The notes under the pieces are model-generated. The model was not told where the DNA came from. It searched no databases and saw only the letters and a list, made by a program, of their open reading frames with translations. The position numbers and the translations under genes are program-made. This document shows, piece by piece, positions 18,231 to 26,568 of a stretch of DNA of 64,000 nucleotides. Numbering within the stretch: position 1 is the stretch's first letter; each line of letters starts with the position of its first letter. Source of the DNA: Streptomyces rubiginosohelvolus (GTDB lineage: Bacteria > Actinomycetota > Actinomycetes > Streptomycetales > Streptomycetaceae); NCBI RefSeq assembly GCF_014649875.1, contig NZ_BMTW01000015.1:123242-187241 (forward strand), written 5' to 3'.

Positions 18231-19676
18231 ATGACTGACGCAGGCAAGATCTCCGAAGGCTCGCCCTACGACGTAGTGGTCATCGGTGCCGGACCCGTGG
18301 GCGAGAACGTGGCGGACCGGGCCCGCGCCGCCGGGCTCACCACGGCGGTGGTGGAATCCGAGCTGGTCGGCGGCGAATGCTCCTACTGGGCCTGCATGCC
18401 GAGCAAGGCGCTGCTGCGCCCCGTCGTCGCCCGCGCCGACGCCCGCCGGGTGCCGGGACTGAGCGCCGCCGTGCAGGGCCCCCTGGACGTGGGGGCCGTC
18501 CTCGCCAAACGGGACGAGGAGACGAGCCACTGGAAGGACGACGGCCAGGTCGCCTGGCTGGAGAGCGTCGGAGCGGACGTGTACCGCGGTACGGGCCGGC
18601 TCACCGGCCCCCGCGAGGTCACCGTCACCGCCCCCGACGGCACGGAGCACCGGCTCACCGCCCGGCACGCCGTCGCCGTCTGTACCGGCACCCGGGCCGT
18701 CGTCCCCGCCCTCCCCGGCATCGAGGAGGCCCGCCCCTGGACCAGCCGCGAGGCCACCAGCGCCAAGGAGGCTCCCGGCCGGCTCGTGGTCGTCGGCGGG
18801 GGAGTCGTGGGCGTGGAGATGGCCACCGCCTGGCAGGCGCTGGGCTCCCAGGTGACCCTGCTGATCCGGGGCGGCGGCCTGCTCCCCAGGATGGAGCCCT
18901 TCGCGGGCGAGCTGGTCGCCGACGCGCTCACGGAGGCCGGGGCCACGATCCGTACGGGCGTCTCCGTCACCGCCGTGCACCGCCCCGCACCCGACGGCCC
19001 GGTCACCGTCGAGCTGGACGACGGCGGCTGCGTCGAGGCCGACGAGATCCTCTTCGCCACCGGCAGGGCTCCGCGCACCGACGACCTGGGGCTGGAGACC
19101 GTCGGCCTCGAACCCGGCTCCTGGCTCACCGTGGACGACAGCTGCCTCGTCGAGGGCACGGACTGGCTGTACGCGGTCGGGGACGTCAACCACCGTGCCC
19201 TGCTGACCCACCAGGGCAAGTACCAGGCCCGGATCGCGGGCGCGGCGATCGCCGCCCGCGCCGGGGAGACCCCCCTGGACACCGCCCCCTGGGGCGCCCA
19301 CGCCGCCACCGCCGACCACGCGGCCGTTCCCCAGGTCGTCTTCACCGACCCCGAGGCCGCCTCCGTCGGCCTGACCCTCGCCGAAGCCGAACGCGCCGGC
19401 CACCGGGTCCGCGCCGTCGACTACGACCTCGCCTCCGTCGCCGGCTCCGGCCTCTACGCCGGCGGCTACCGGGGCCGCGCCAGGATGATCGTGGACCTGG
19501 ACCGCGAGATCCTGCTCGGCGTCACCTTCGTCGGCCCGGGCATCGGCGAACTCCTCCATTCGGCGACGGTCGCGGTCGCGGGGGAGGTCCCCGTCGCCCG
19601 CCTGTGGCACGCGGTTCCGGCGTACCCGACGATCAGCGAGGTGTGGCTGCGGCTGCTGGAGACGTTGAGGGGGTAG
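18231..19676 (+). CDS. FAD-dependent pyridine nucleotide-disulfide oxidoreductase
   Basis: Class I flavoprotein disulfide reductase, 481 aa, related to dihydrolipoamide dehydrogenase and mercuric reductase. The FAD-binding VVIGAGPVGENVADRARAAGL is at the N-terminus. The redox-active pair lies in GGECSYWACMPSKA (CX4C), the NAD(P)-binding motif is VVGGGVVGVEMATAWQ, a second FAD contact is WLYAVGDVNH, and the interface histidine motif is HAVPAYPTISE. No N-terminal heavy-metal domain or C-terminal cysteine pair is present, so mercuric reductase is unlikely. ATG 18231 follows CGAGGAG by 10 nt. Substrate is not evident. Confidence 0.9.
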   Translation: MTDAGKISEGSPYDVVVIGAGPVGENVADRARAAGLTTAVVESELVGGECSYWACMPSKALLRPVVARADARRVPGLSAAVQGPLDVGAVLAKRDEETSHWKDDGQVAWLESVGADVYRGTGRLTGPREVTVTAPDGTEHRLTARHAVAVCTGTRAVVPALPGIEEARPWTSREATSAKEAPGRLVVVGGGVVGVEMATAWQALGSQVTLLIRGGGLLPRMEPFAGELVADALTEAGATIRTGVSVTAVHRPAPDGPVTVELDDGGCVEADEILFATGRAPRTDDLGLETVGLEPGSWLTVDDSCLVEGTDWLYAVGDVNHRALLTHQGKYQARIAGAAIAARAGETPLDTAPWGAHAATADHAAVPQVVFTDPEAASVGLTLAEAERAGHRVRAVDYDLASVAGSGLYAGGYRGRARMIVDLDREILLGVTFVGPGIGELLHSATVAVAGEVPVARLWHAVPAYPTISEVWLRLLETLRG

Positions 19677-19822
19677 CGACCGCTGTCACGAGCGCTTCCG
19701 CCGTCGGCGTACCGCCGGCGGCGGCGGCCTGTGCCCGGCGTGCCGCCGTGTTCTTTCCCCCGCAGGGGCATGTGAGTGACCATCAGGGGCAGGAACTCAT
19801 CGTCGACACGAGGGGGACAGCC

Positions 19823-20986
19823 GTGAAGGTGGGACTGCTGAGTCGGGAGTACCCGCCGGACGTCTACGGCGGCGCCGGTGTCCATGTCGAGTTCCTGGCA
19901 CAGGAGTTACGCGCGCTCACCGACCTGCAGGTCCACTCCTGGGGCGAAGGGGCATCGAACGGCGTGGTGAGGCACCGGCCCGGCCGGGAGCTGGACGGTG
20001 CCAACGACGCGCTGCGCGCCTTCTCGGTGGACCTGTCGATCGCCGCCGCGCTCGAAGGCCGCGACCTCGTGCACTCGCACACCTGGTACGCCAACCTCGC
20101 GGGCCACCTCGCCGGAATGCTCCACGGCATCCCGCATGTGATGACCGCCCACTCGCTGGAGCCTCTACGGCCCTGGAAGGCCGAACAGCTCGGCGGCGGC
20201 TACGCGTTGTCCAGCTGGGCCGAGCGCACCGCCGTGGAGTCCGCCGACGCGGTGATCGCCGTCTCGCACGGCATGCGTGCCGATATCCTCGGCTGCTACC
20301 CGCAGTTGGACCCCGACCGGGTCAGGGTCGTCCACAACGGCATCGACACCCGCCTGTACCGGCCCGTTCCCGGAGCCGATGTACTGCGCAGGCTGGGCGT
20401 CGACCCGGACCGCCCCTTCGTCCTGTTCGTCGGCCGCATCACGCGCCAGAAGGGCGTTCCGCACCTGCTGCGCGCCGCCCACCGGCTCGACCCGGCGGCG
20501 CAGTTGGTGCTCTGCGCGGGCGCGCCCGACACTCCGGAGATCGAAGCCGAGTTCCGCGAACTCGTCGGCGAACTGGAGCGCTCGCGCGACGGGGTCCACT
20601 GGATCCCGGACATGCTTCCGCGGCCCGACGTCATCCAACTCCTCAGCAGGGCAGCCGTTTTCGTCTGCCCTTCCGTGTACGAGCCGCTGGGCATCGTCAA
20701 TCTCGAAGCGATGGCCTGCGGCACCCCGGTGGTCGCCTCCGCGGTCGGAGGCATCCCCGAGGTCGTCTCCGACGGCGGCACGGGACTGCTCGTACCGTAC
20801 GAGGCCGACGAGCCGGGCCGGTTCGAGGCGGATCTCGCCGAAGCGATCAATCAGGTGCTCGCCGATCGTTCGGCGGCCCGGCGGATGGGTGAGGCGGGCC
20901 GTGAACGTGCGGTGCGCGAGTTCGGCTGGGACAGGGTCGCCCGGCGGACTCTCGAGGTGTACGAGGAGCTCGTCAAAACGGTGTAG
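19823..20986 (+). CDS. glgM: ADP-glucose glycosyltransferase: alpha-maltose-1-phosphate synthase GlgM / glycogen synthase (GT4)
   Basis: GT-B glycosyltransferase, 387 aa, the same length as mycobacterial GlgM. Motifs: N-terminal KVGLLSREYPPDVYGGAGVH, central VHNGIDTRLY and LFVGRITRQKG, and the donor-site E-X7-E in YEPLGIVNLEAMACGTPVV. In actinobacteria this enzyme, long called GlgA, joins ADP-glucose and glucose-1-phosphate to make alpha-maltose-1-phosphate, which GlgE then builds into alpha-glucan; glycogen synthase activity is the older annotation. GTG 19823 follows AGGGGGA. The ADP-glucose-making gene glgC follows 38 nt downstream, so substrate and user are in one operon. Confidence 0.9.
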   Translation: MKVGLLSREYPPDVYGGAGVHVEFLAQELRALTDLQVHSWGEGASNGVVRHRPGRELDGANDALRAFSVDLSIAAALEGRDLVHSHTWYANLAGHLAGMLHGIPHVMTAHSLEPLRPWKAEQLGGGYALSSWAERTAVESADAVIAVSHGMRADILGCYPQLDPDRVRVVHNGIDTRLYRPVPGADVLRRLGVDPDRPFVLFVGRITRQKGVPHLLRAAHRLDPAAQLVLCAGAPDTPEIEAEFRELVGELERSRDGVHWIPDMLPRPDVIQLLSRAAVFVCPSVYEPLGIVNLEAMACGTPVVASAVGGIPEVVSDGGTGLLVPYEADEPGRFEADLAEAINQVLADRSAARRMGEAGRERAVREFGWDRVARRTLEVYEELVKTV

Positions 20987-21024
20987 CCGGAAACGGCTCC
21001 GGTGTTTCAGGAGGGGGAGTGGCC

Positions 21025-22242
21025 ATGCGCGCTGGACCTTCGGTGCTCGGGATCGTCCTTGCGGGAGGCGAGGGGAAACGGCTGATGCCGCTGACGGCCG
21101 ACCGGGCCAAGCCCGCGGTGACCTTCGGCGGAACCTACCGGCTGGTCGACTTCGTCCTGTCGAACCTCGTCAACGCCGACATCATGAGGATCTGCGTCCT
21201 CACCCAGTACAAGTCCCACTCGCTCGACCGTCATGTGACCACCACCTGGCGGATGTCCAGCCTGCTCGGCAACTACGTCACACCGGTCCCGGCCCAGCAG
21301 CGCCTCGGCCCGCGCTGGTACCTCGGCAGCGCGGACGCCATCCTGCAGTCGCTCAACCTCGTCCACGACGAACAGCCGGACTACATAGCGGTGTTCGGAG
21401 CCGACCACGTCTACCGCATGGACGCACGCCAGATGCTGGAGCGGCACATCGAGAGCGGCGCCGGCGTCACCGTCGCCGGTATCAAGGTGCCCCGTGCGGA
21501 AGCCTCCGCCTTCGGCGTCATCACCCCGGCCTCCGACGGCTCACGAGTGAAACGCTTCCTGGAGAAGCCCTCCGACCCACCCGGCCTGCCCGACGACCCG
21601 ACCAAGGTCTTCGCCTCGATGGGCAACTACGTCTTCTCCACGAAGGTTCTCGTCGACGCCCTCCACCAGGACGCCGAGGACGAGAACTCCGTCCACGACA
21701 TGGGCGGCTCCATCCTGCCCATGCTCACCGAGCGCGGGGCCGCCCACGTCTACGACTTCGACGACAACCACGTACCGGGCGAGACCCAGCGCGAGCGCGG
21801 GTACTGGCGGGACGTGGGTTCTCTGGACAGCTATTACGAGGCCCACATGGACCTCATCTCCGAGCAGCCGCTGTTCAGCCTCTACAACCAACGCTGGCCC
21901 ATGTACACCCACGCGAGCCACCAGGCCCCGGCCCGCTTCGTCTCCGGAGGCATCGCCGGCGAGTCGATCGTCAGCCCGGGCTGTGTGATCCGTGGCCAGG
22001 TCACCGGGTCGGTGCTCTCGCCCGGTGTGATCGTCGAGCAGGGCGCGGTGGTCCAGGGCTCGGTGCTGCACCACGGTGTGCGCGTCGGCAGGGGCGCGGT
22101 GGTGCGCAACGCGATCCTCGACAAGAACGTCGACGTCCCGCCCGGGGCGACGATAGGCGTCAACCCCGAACGGGACCGCGAGCTCTACACCGTCTCGCGC
22201 AACGGCGTGATCGCCCTCGGCAAGGGCCGGGTGGTGTCCTAG
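21025..22242 (+). CDS. glgC: Glucose-1-phosphate adenylyltransferase GlgC
   Basis: ADP-glucose pyrophosphorylase, 405 aa. Nucleotidyltransferase motif LAGGEGKRLMPLTADRAKPAV is near the N-terminus, followed by FGGTYRLVDFVLSNLVNA, the glucose-1-phosphate site FLEKPSDPP, and a C-terminal left-handed beta-helix (repeats around VIRGQVTGSVLSPGVIVEQGAVV) that carries allosteric control. ATG 21025 is chosen because GGAGGGGGAG lies about 7 nt before it; the in-frame GTG at 21019 would sit inside the ribosome site. The stop codon overlaps the stop of the convergent MFS gene through a shared CTAG. Confidence 0.95.
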   Translation: MRAGPSVLGIVLAGGEGKRLMPLTADRAKPAVTFGGTYRLVDFVLSNLVNADIMRICVLTQYKSHSLDRHVTTTWRMSSLLGNYVTPVPAQQRLGPRWYLGSADAILQSLNLVHDEQPDYIAVFGADHVYRMDARQMLERHIESGAGVTVAGIKVPRAEASAFGVITPASDGSRVKRFLEKPSDPPGLPDDPTKVFASMGNYVFSTKVLVDALHQDAEDENSVHDMGGSILPMLTERGAAHVYDFDDNHVPGETQRERGYWRDVGSLDSYYEAHMDLISEQPLFSLYNQRWPMYTHASHQAPARFVSGGIAGESIVSPGCVIRGQVTGSVLSPGVIVEQGAVVQGSVLHHGVRVGRGAVVRNAILDKNVDVPPGATIGVNPERDRELYTVSRNGVIALGKGRVVS

Positions 22243-23714
22243 GGGGTGGCTTCGGCAGGTGCTGCCTCTTCCACGCTGCGGGAGTTCGTGAGGCTCAGCG
22301 CGCCGACCGTCGCGATCACACCGACGGCGACGGCGAGGACGGCGTAGGCGATCCGCTCGCCGTGGAAGAAGGAGGCGACGAGGCCGCTGCTCCACACGCC
22401 GGCCGGAAGCTGGGTGGTGACCAGCGCGGCGATCAGCGTGCCGACCGCGGCGGTGCCGACGCTCGTGCCGACCTCCTGCGCGGTGTCGTTGAGCGCGGTG
22501 CCCATCGAGGTGCGGTTGGCCGGCATCGCGTCGACGAGCGCGACCGCGCAGATCGTCATGACGGTTCGCAGCCCGATCGTCATGAGCACCATGCAGAGCG
22601 CGATGACGAGATACCCGTGCTCGACGCCCCAGGACAGCCCCGCCAGCGCCACGGCCAGGCAGGCCGCGCCCACCAGGCAGGCGACGCGGTGGCCGTAGCG
22701 GCGGGCCAGTCCCTCGGAGAGGGGCGTCGCGAGCAGCATGGTCACGATCAGAGGCAGGTTGGCGAGGCCGGCCCGTACGGGGCTCCAGCCGTACGCGTAC
22801 TGGAAGTGGAGGATAAGCCCGAACATCACGCCGGCCATCGCGATGGACGTACCGATCTGTGCGACGGCGGCGCCCCGGACCGTCCCGTTGGAGAACAGGC
22901 GCAGGTCCAGCATGGGGGCCGGGCTGCGGCGCTCGTGGAGGACGAAGGCGATCGCGGCGACGGCCGCGCCCACGATCGAGCCGAGGGTGAGGACCGAGAG
23001 CCAGCCGTTCTCGACGCCGCTGGTCAGCGCGTAGCAGGCGAGCCCGATGGTGGCGACGCTGAGCACGGCGCCCGGCACGTCGAGCCGGTCGCGGGTCAGG
23101 TCCTCGGGCCGGTCGGCCGAGACGCCCAGGCGGACTCCGATCCAGGCGATCACCGCGATCGGGGCGTTGACGACGAGCAGCCACTCCCAGCGCACATGGG
23201 CCAGGGCCGTGCCGCCGATCAGCGGCCCGAGGATGAAGCCGGACATGCCGACGACGATCATCACCGTCATGGCGCGCATGCGCAGCGCCTTGTCGTCGAA
23301 GAGGCGGAACACCAGCGAGTTGGTGATCGGAGCCATCGCAGCGGCGGCGATGCCGAGCAGGGCGCGCAGGGCGATGAGCTCACCCGCGGTGGTGACCCAG
23401 ACGGCGCACAGGCTCAGCCCGCCGAACACGGCGAGACCGACGAGCAGGACGCGGCGGCGGCCGAGCCGGTCGGCCATGGAGCCCGCGGTGAGCAGCAGAC
23501 CGCCGAAGGTCAGTGAGTACGCGCCGGTGACCCACTGCAGTGCGGTGGTCCCGCCGCCGAGGTCGCGCCCGATGGTGGGCAGCGCGATCGACAGCAGGGT
23601 GTTGTCGACCATCTCCACGAAGAAGGCCAGACAGAGCGCGGCCAGCGGGATCCAGGCGGCGCGCAGGGAGGGATAGGTACGGGAAACGGGGGGTTTCAGC
23701 ATCGCGGTCGTCAT
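22239..23714 (-). CDS. MFS drug-efflux transporter, DHA2 (EmrB/QacA) type
   Basis: Proton-driven efflux pump, 491 aa, with about 14 predicted membrane segments. Motif A is visible as GSMADRLGRRRVLLVGL, motif C-like region as IVVGMSGFILGPLIGG, and the early motif D1-like segment as VEMVDNTLLSIALPTIGRDL. ATG 23714 follows GGAAAGGAG; longer upstream frames run across the divergent TetR promoter. The gene is divergent from a TetR regulator, with an inverted repeat between them, the usual arrangement for an inducible drug pump. Its stop overlaps the glgC stop (CTAG at 22239-22242). Confidence 0.93.
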   Translation of the reverse strand: MTTAMLKPPVSRTYPSLRAAWIPLAALCLAFFVEMVDNTLLSIALPTIGRDLGGGTTALQWVTGAYSLTFGGLLLTAGSMADRLGRRRVLLVGLAVFGGLSLCAVWVTTAGELIALRALLGIAAAAMAPITNSLVFRLFDDKALRMRAMTVMIVVGMSGFILGPLIGGTALAHVRWEWLLVVNAPIAVIAWIGVRLGVSADRPEDLTRDRLDVPGAVLSVATIGLACYALTSGVENGWLSVLTLGSIVGAAVAAIAFVLHERRSPAPMLDLRLFSNGTVRGAAVAQIGTSIAMAGVMFGLILHFQYAYGWSPVRAGLANLPLIVTMLLATPLSEGLARRYGHRVACLVGAACLAVALAGLSWGVEHGYLVIALCMVLMTIGLRTVMTICAVALVDAMPANRTSMGTALNDTAQEVGTSVGTAAVGTLIAALVTTQLPAGVWSSGLVASFFHGERIAYAVLAVAVGVIATVGALSLTNSRSVEEAAPAEATP

Positions 23715-23750
23715 GGCGGCGCTCCTTTCCATCGAACGCCGATCGGTTAT

Positions 23751-23788
23751 CGAACGGTGTTCCATGAGGTACGATAGAACAGCGTTCG
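23751..23788. promoter_or_regulatory. Candidate TetR operator between MFS pump and regulator
   Basis: Inverted repeat CGAACGGTGTTC (23751-23762) and GAACAGCGTTCG (23777-23788), one mismatch in 12, with a 14-nt spacer. A further copy of the half-site core CGAACG lies at 23733-23738. It sits in the divergent promoter region just before the regulator's start, where a TetR repressor would control both genes. Confidence 0.5.
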
Positions 23789-23817
23789 GTAGAGATGCAA
23801 ACGAAGGGGCAGAGGGC

Positions 23818-24522
23818 ATGCCGCGCCACCAGAACCGGGCCGCCGCGGGCGGCCGTCGCCGGGCTTCGCACTCGATGGAGTCCGTGCTCACCGAGGCGGT
23901 GGCGCTGCTCGACGAGGCGGGCCCCTCGGCCTTGACGTTCCGGGCGCTCGCGCAGCGCCTCGGCGGTGGCGTGGCCAGCATCTACTGGTACGTTGCGAGC
24001 AAGGACGAGCTGCTCGACCGCGCCACCGATCACGTCATCGGCGGCGTTCTCGCCGAGATCGAGGCGATGGAACCCGGTGACGACCCGATCGACGACCTGC
24101 GGGCGATGTCGCTGACCTTGTTCGACGCGATCCTGGTACGGCCCTGGCTCGGGAACTACTTCATGCGCAACACCGACGTCCAGGGCAACGCCCTGCGCCT
24201 GTACGAGAAGCTCGGGCAGCCGACGCTGCGGCTGAAGCTCACCGCGCGCCAGCGGTTCCACGCCGTCTCGGCGATCACGACGGTCGTCGTCGGCTCCGCG
24301 GTCGACCTGGGGCAGGAGCCGCCCCAGGAGGTCCTCGACGGCGCCCTCGGTCGCGACGAGTTCCTCGGCCGCTTCGCCGCGACCTGGCGGGAGCTCGATG
24401 CCCAGGAGTTCCCCTTCGTGCACGAGATCGTCGACGAGTTCGAGGGGCACGACGACATCGAGCAGTTCCGGGCCGCGCTGGATCTGACCCTGGCGGGGCT
24501 GAGCCTCCAGGCCGGCGCCTGA
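23818..24522 (+). CDS. TetR-family regulator (probable repressor of the divergent MFS pump)
   Basis: A 234-aa regulator. The N-terminal DNA-binding domain reads AVALLDEAGPSALTFRALAQRLGGGVASIYWYVASKDELLDRA, a standard TetR helix-turn-helix with the YWYVASKDELL recognition end; the remaining helices form a ligand pocket of the TetR_C type. ATG 23818 follows GAAGGGGCAGAGGG; longer upstream frames would cross the operator repeat. Divergent gene order with the DHA2 pump and the inverted repeat between them argue for local repression relieved by a pump substrate (inference). Confidence 0.9.
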   Translation: MPRHQNRAAAGGRRRASHSMESVLTEAVALLDEAGPSALTFRALAQRLGGGVASIYWYVASKDELLDRATDHVIGGVLAEIEAMEPGDDPIDDLRAMSLTLFDAILVRPWLGNYFMRNTDVQGNALRLYEKLGQPTLRLKLTARQRFHAVSAITTVVVGSAVDLGQEPPQEVLDGALGRDEFLGRFAATWRELDAQEFPFVHEIVDEFEGHDDIEQFRAALDLTLAGLSLQAGA

Positions 24523-24678
24523 ACGAATCTCCTGGGTGACCGCTTGGCCGAAAAGTGTGCCTTGCGGCAAGGGTTTCCGGTTCCCGACAATCGGATCGCT
24601 TTGACGGGTGCATGACCAGAGTGTCATCGCGCCCGTGTCGTGGTTCCCCCAGCAGCCCCCCACGAAAGAAGGCGGTCC

Positions 24679-25458
24679 GTGAAGCAACTCCTGCGTGCCC
24701 TCAAGAGATGTTCCGTCGTCGTCGCCACCGTCGCCATCGCCGTCGTCGGCCTCCAGCCCGTCACGGCCTCGGCAGCCCCCAACCCCGTCGTCGGCGGAAC
24801 CCGCGCCGCCCAGGGCGAGTTCCCCTTCATGGTCCGGCTCTCCATGGGCTGCGGCGGCGCCCTGTACGCCAAGGACATCGTCCTCACCGCCGCCCACTGC
24901 GTGAACGGATCGGGCAACAACACCTCGATCACCGCCACCGCCGGTGTCGTCGACCTCCAGTCGTCCAGTGCCATCAAGGTCCGCTCCACCAAGGTCCTCC
25001 AGGCCCCCGGCTACAACGGCACCGGCAAGGACTGGGCGCTCATCAAGCTCGCCCAGCCCATCAACCAGCCCACCCTGAAGATCGCCACCACCACCGCGTA
25101 CAACCAGGGCACCTTCACCGTCGCCGGCTGGGGCGCCAACCGCGAGGGCGGCAGCCAGCAGCGCTACCTGCTCAAGGCCAACGTCCCGTTCGTCTCCGAC
25201 GCCGCCTGCCGCTCCGCCTACGGCAACGAACTCGTGGCCAACGAGGAGATCTGCGCCGGATACCCCGACACCGGTGGCGTCGACACCTGCCAGGGCGACT
25301 CCGGCGGCCCGATGTTCCGCCGGGACAACGCCAACGAGTGGGTCCAGGTCGGCATCGTCAGCTGGGGTTACGGCTGCGCCCGGCCCGGCTACCCCGGCGT
25401 CTACGCCGAGGTCTCGACCTTCGCCTCCGCCATCGCCTCGGCGGCTCGCACGCTCTGA
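24679..25458 (+). CDS. sprT: Secreted trypsin-like serine protease (S. griseus trypsin, SprT)
   Basis: Secreted protease of family S1, 259 aa, cutting after Arg/Lys. A signal peptide (residues 1 to about 32, ending VTASA) and a very short propeptide (APNP) precede the mature N-terminus VVGG at residue 37. The catalytic triad is His73 (TAAHC), Asp118 (KDWALIKL) and Ser208 (CQGDSGGP); the specificity-pocket aspartate is Asp202. The mature part matches the S. griseus trypsin sequence as I recall it, with only a few differences. GTG 24679 follows AAAGAAGG. In S. griseus sprT is switched on by AdpA in the A-factor cascade (established); a near-match to the AdpA motif lies at 24545-24554 but has a wrong base at a key position. 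Confidence 0.96.
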   Translation: MKQLLRALKRCSVVVATVAIAVVGLQPVTASAAPNPVVGGTRAAQGEFPFMVRLSMGCGGALYAKDIVLTAAHCVNGSGNNTSITATAGVVDLQSSSAIKVRSTKVLQAPGYNGTGKDWALIKLAQPINQPTLKIATTTAYNQGTFTVAGWGANREGGSQQRYLLKANVPFVSDAACRSAYGNELVANEEICAGYPDTGGVDTCQGDSGGPMFRRDNANEWVQVGIVSWGYGCARPGYPGVYAEVSTFASAIASAARTL

Positions 25459-25707
25459 CGCCGCGCACCACCACCGTTCGATCGCCCTCGGGTGATCACG
25501 GCTGAACCACCCCCGGGGGGTGCCCGTACGGACGGGCACCCCCCGGGCCCGTCCCCACGGACGGCCGCGCTGATCCCGGGGCTCCGGACGCGTTGTCACT
25601 GGGGCCGCCTAGAGTCTCTCCCAATCGTCACGGTGCGTTGCCGTCGACGGGATTCATCAGCATGCCGCCAGGGCGGCGGCCGGCCGGCACGACGGGGAGA
25701 ACAGCGC

Positions 25708-26568
25708 ATGGGGTGGGTTCCGGCGGGCGACTACGAAGTCGCTCTGGAGGCGGGCAAGGTGGTCTGCCGCAACGGGAAGGGCCGACGGCTCAAGTCCGTT
25801 CCGGCGAAATTGAAGGACGATCCGGCGGTCGTCGGTCTCCGCCAGCTGACCGAGTGGCTGGAGCGGCACGAGAAGCGATGCCTGAGCGACGTCGAGCAGT
25901 GGATGGTGCGTTCGCTGCCCGTTCCCACCGCCGTGCTCGCCCGGGTCTGGCCCGACCCGGCGTGGCAGGCCGCCCTGCGGGACGTCGTGGTCACCGGCGC
26001 GGACGGCGGAGTCGCCGGGTTCCTGCGCGACGTCGATCCCGAGCGCGGCCTCGGCCTCGTCGACCTGGACGGCGACACGGTCCGCATCACCCCCGACATC
26101 GTCCATGTGCCCCACCCCGTCCTGCTGGAGGACCTCGACGAGCTGCGGGAGTTCGCGGTCGAACTGGAAGTCCGCCAGAACGTCGAGCAGCTGTTCCGCG
26201 AGGTGTGGCACCGCCCGGCCGGCCTCGCCCCGGACACCACCTCCGTGGACACCTACGCCGGCGGCGTGTTCAAGGAACTGCGCTTCCTGCACGGCCGCGT
26301 CACCCAGCTCGGATACCGGTCGCGCGGCGGATACGCGGTCTGCCCGGTCGTCGAGGACGGCGTCGGAGTCGAGGCCCGCATCTGGATCGGCGAGCACGAC
26401 GGATACGACGCGTACGGCACCGAGACGGGCCCGCTGGGCTGGACCGACGCCTCGGGGCGCGCGCTGACGGCGGCCGAGGTCGGCCGCGTCGCGTGGTCCG
26501 AGGGCATGCGCATGGCGGCGGCGCTCTACGCCGGACGCGACGTGGAGGACGAGGAGCGGGCGGCATGA
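25708..26568 (+). CDS. DUF4132-like protein, first gene of a yeh-type AAA/vWA operon
   Basis: Function unknown, 286 aa, soluble. The N-terminal half starts MGWVPAGDYEVALEAGKVVCRNGKG. The C-terminal half has the pattern of DUF4132 (the C-terminal domain of E. coli YehI): QNVEQLFREVWHRP, then DTYAGGVFKELRFLHGR and QLGYRSRGGYAV. ATG 25708 follows GGGGAG at a good distance; an upstream frame reaching 25492 is noise. The stop overlaps the next gene by 4 nt, and four more genes follow without a break, so this is the head of a 13.25 kb transcription unit. The 249 nt before it hold the promoter region; I see no clear operator there. Confidence 0.75.
   Translation: MGWVPAGDYEVALEAGKVVCRNGKGRRLKSVPAKLKDDPAVVGLRQLTEWLERHEKRCLSDVEQWMVRSLPVPTAVLARVWPDPAWQAALRDVVVTGADGGVAGFLRDVDPERGLGLVDLDGDTVRITPDIVHVPHPVLLEDLDELREFAVELEVRQNVEQLFREVWHRPAGLAPDTTSVDTYAGGVFKELRFLHGRVTQLGYRSRGGYAVCPVVEDGVGVEARIWIGEHDGYDAYGTETGPLGWTDASGRALTAAEVGRVAWSEGMRMAAALYAGRDVEDEERAA

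Noticed and set aside
20277..23516. Very long plus-strand frame (over 1000 codons) across glgM, glgC and the MFS gene
   Set aside because: Composition is that of an out-of-phase frame in high-GC DNA; it crosses three well-supported genes on both strands.
24545..24554. AdpA site before sprT
   Set aside because: One key base differs from the consensus; kept only as a note since AdpA control is known for the S. griseus gene.
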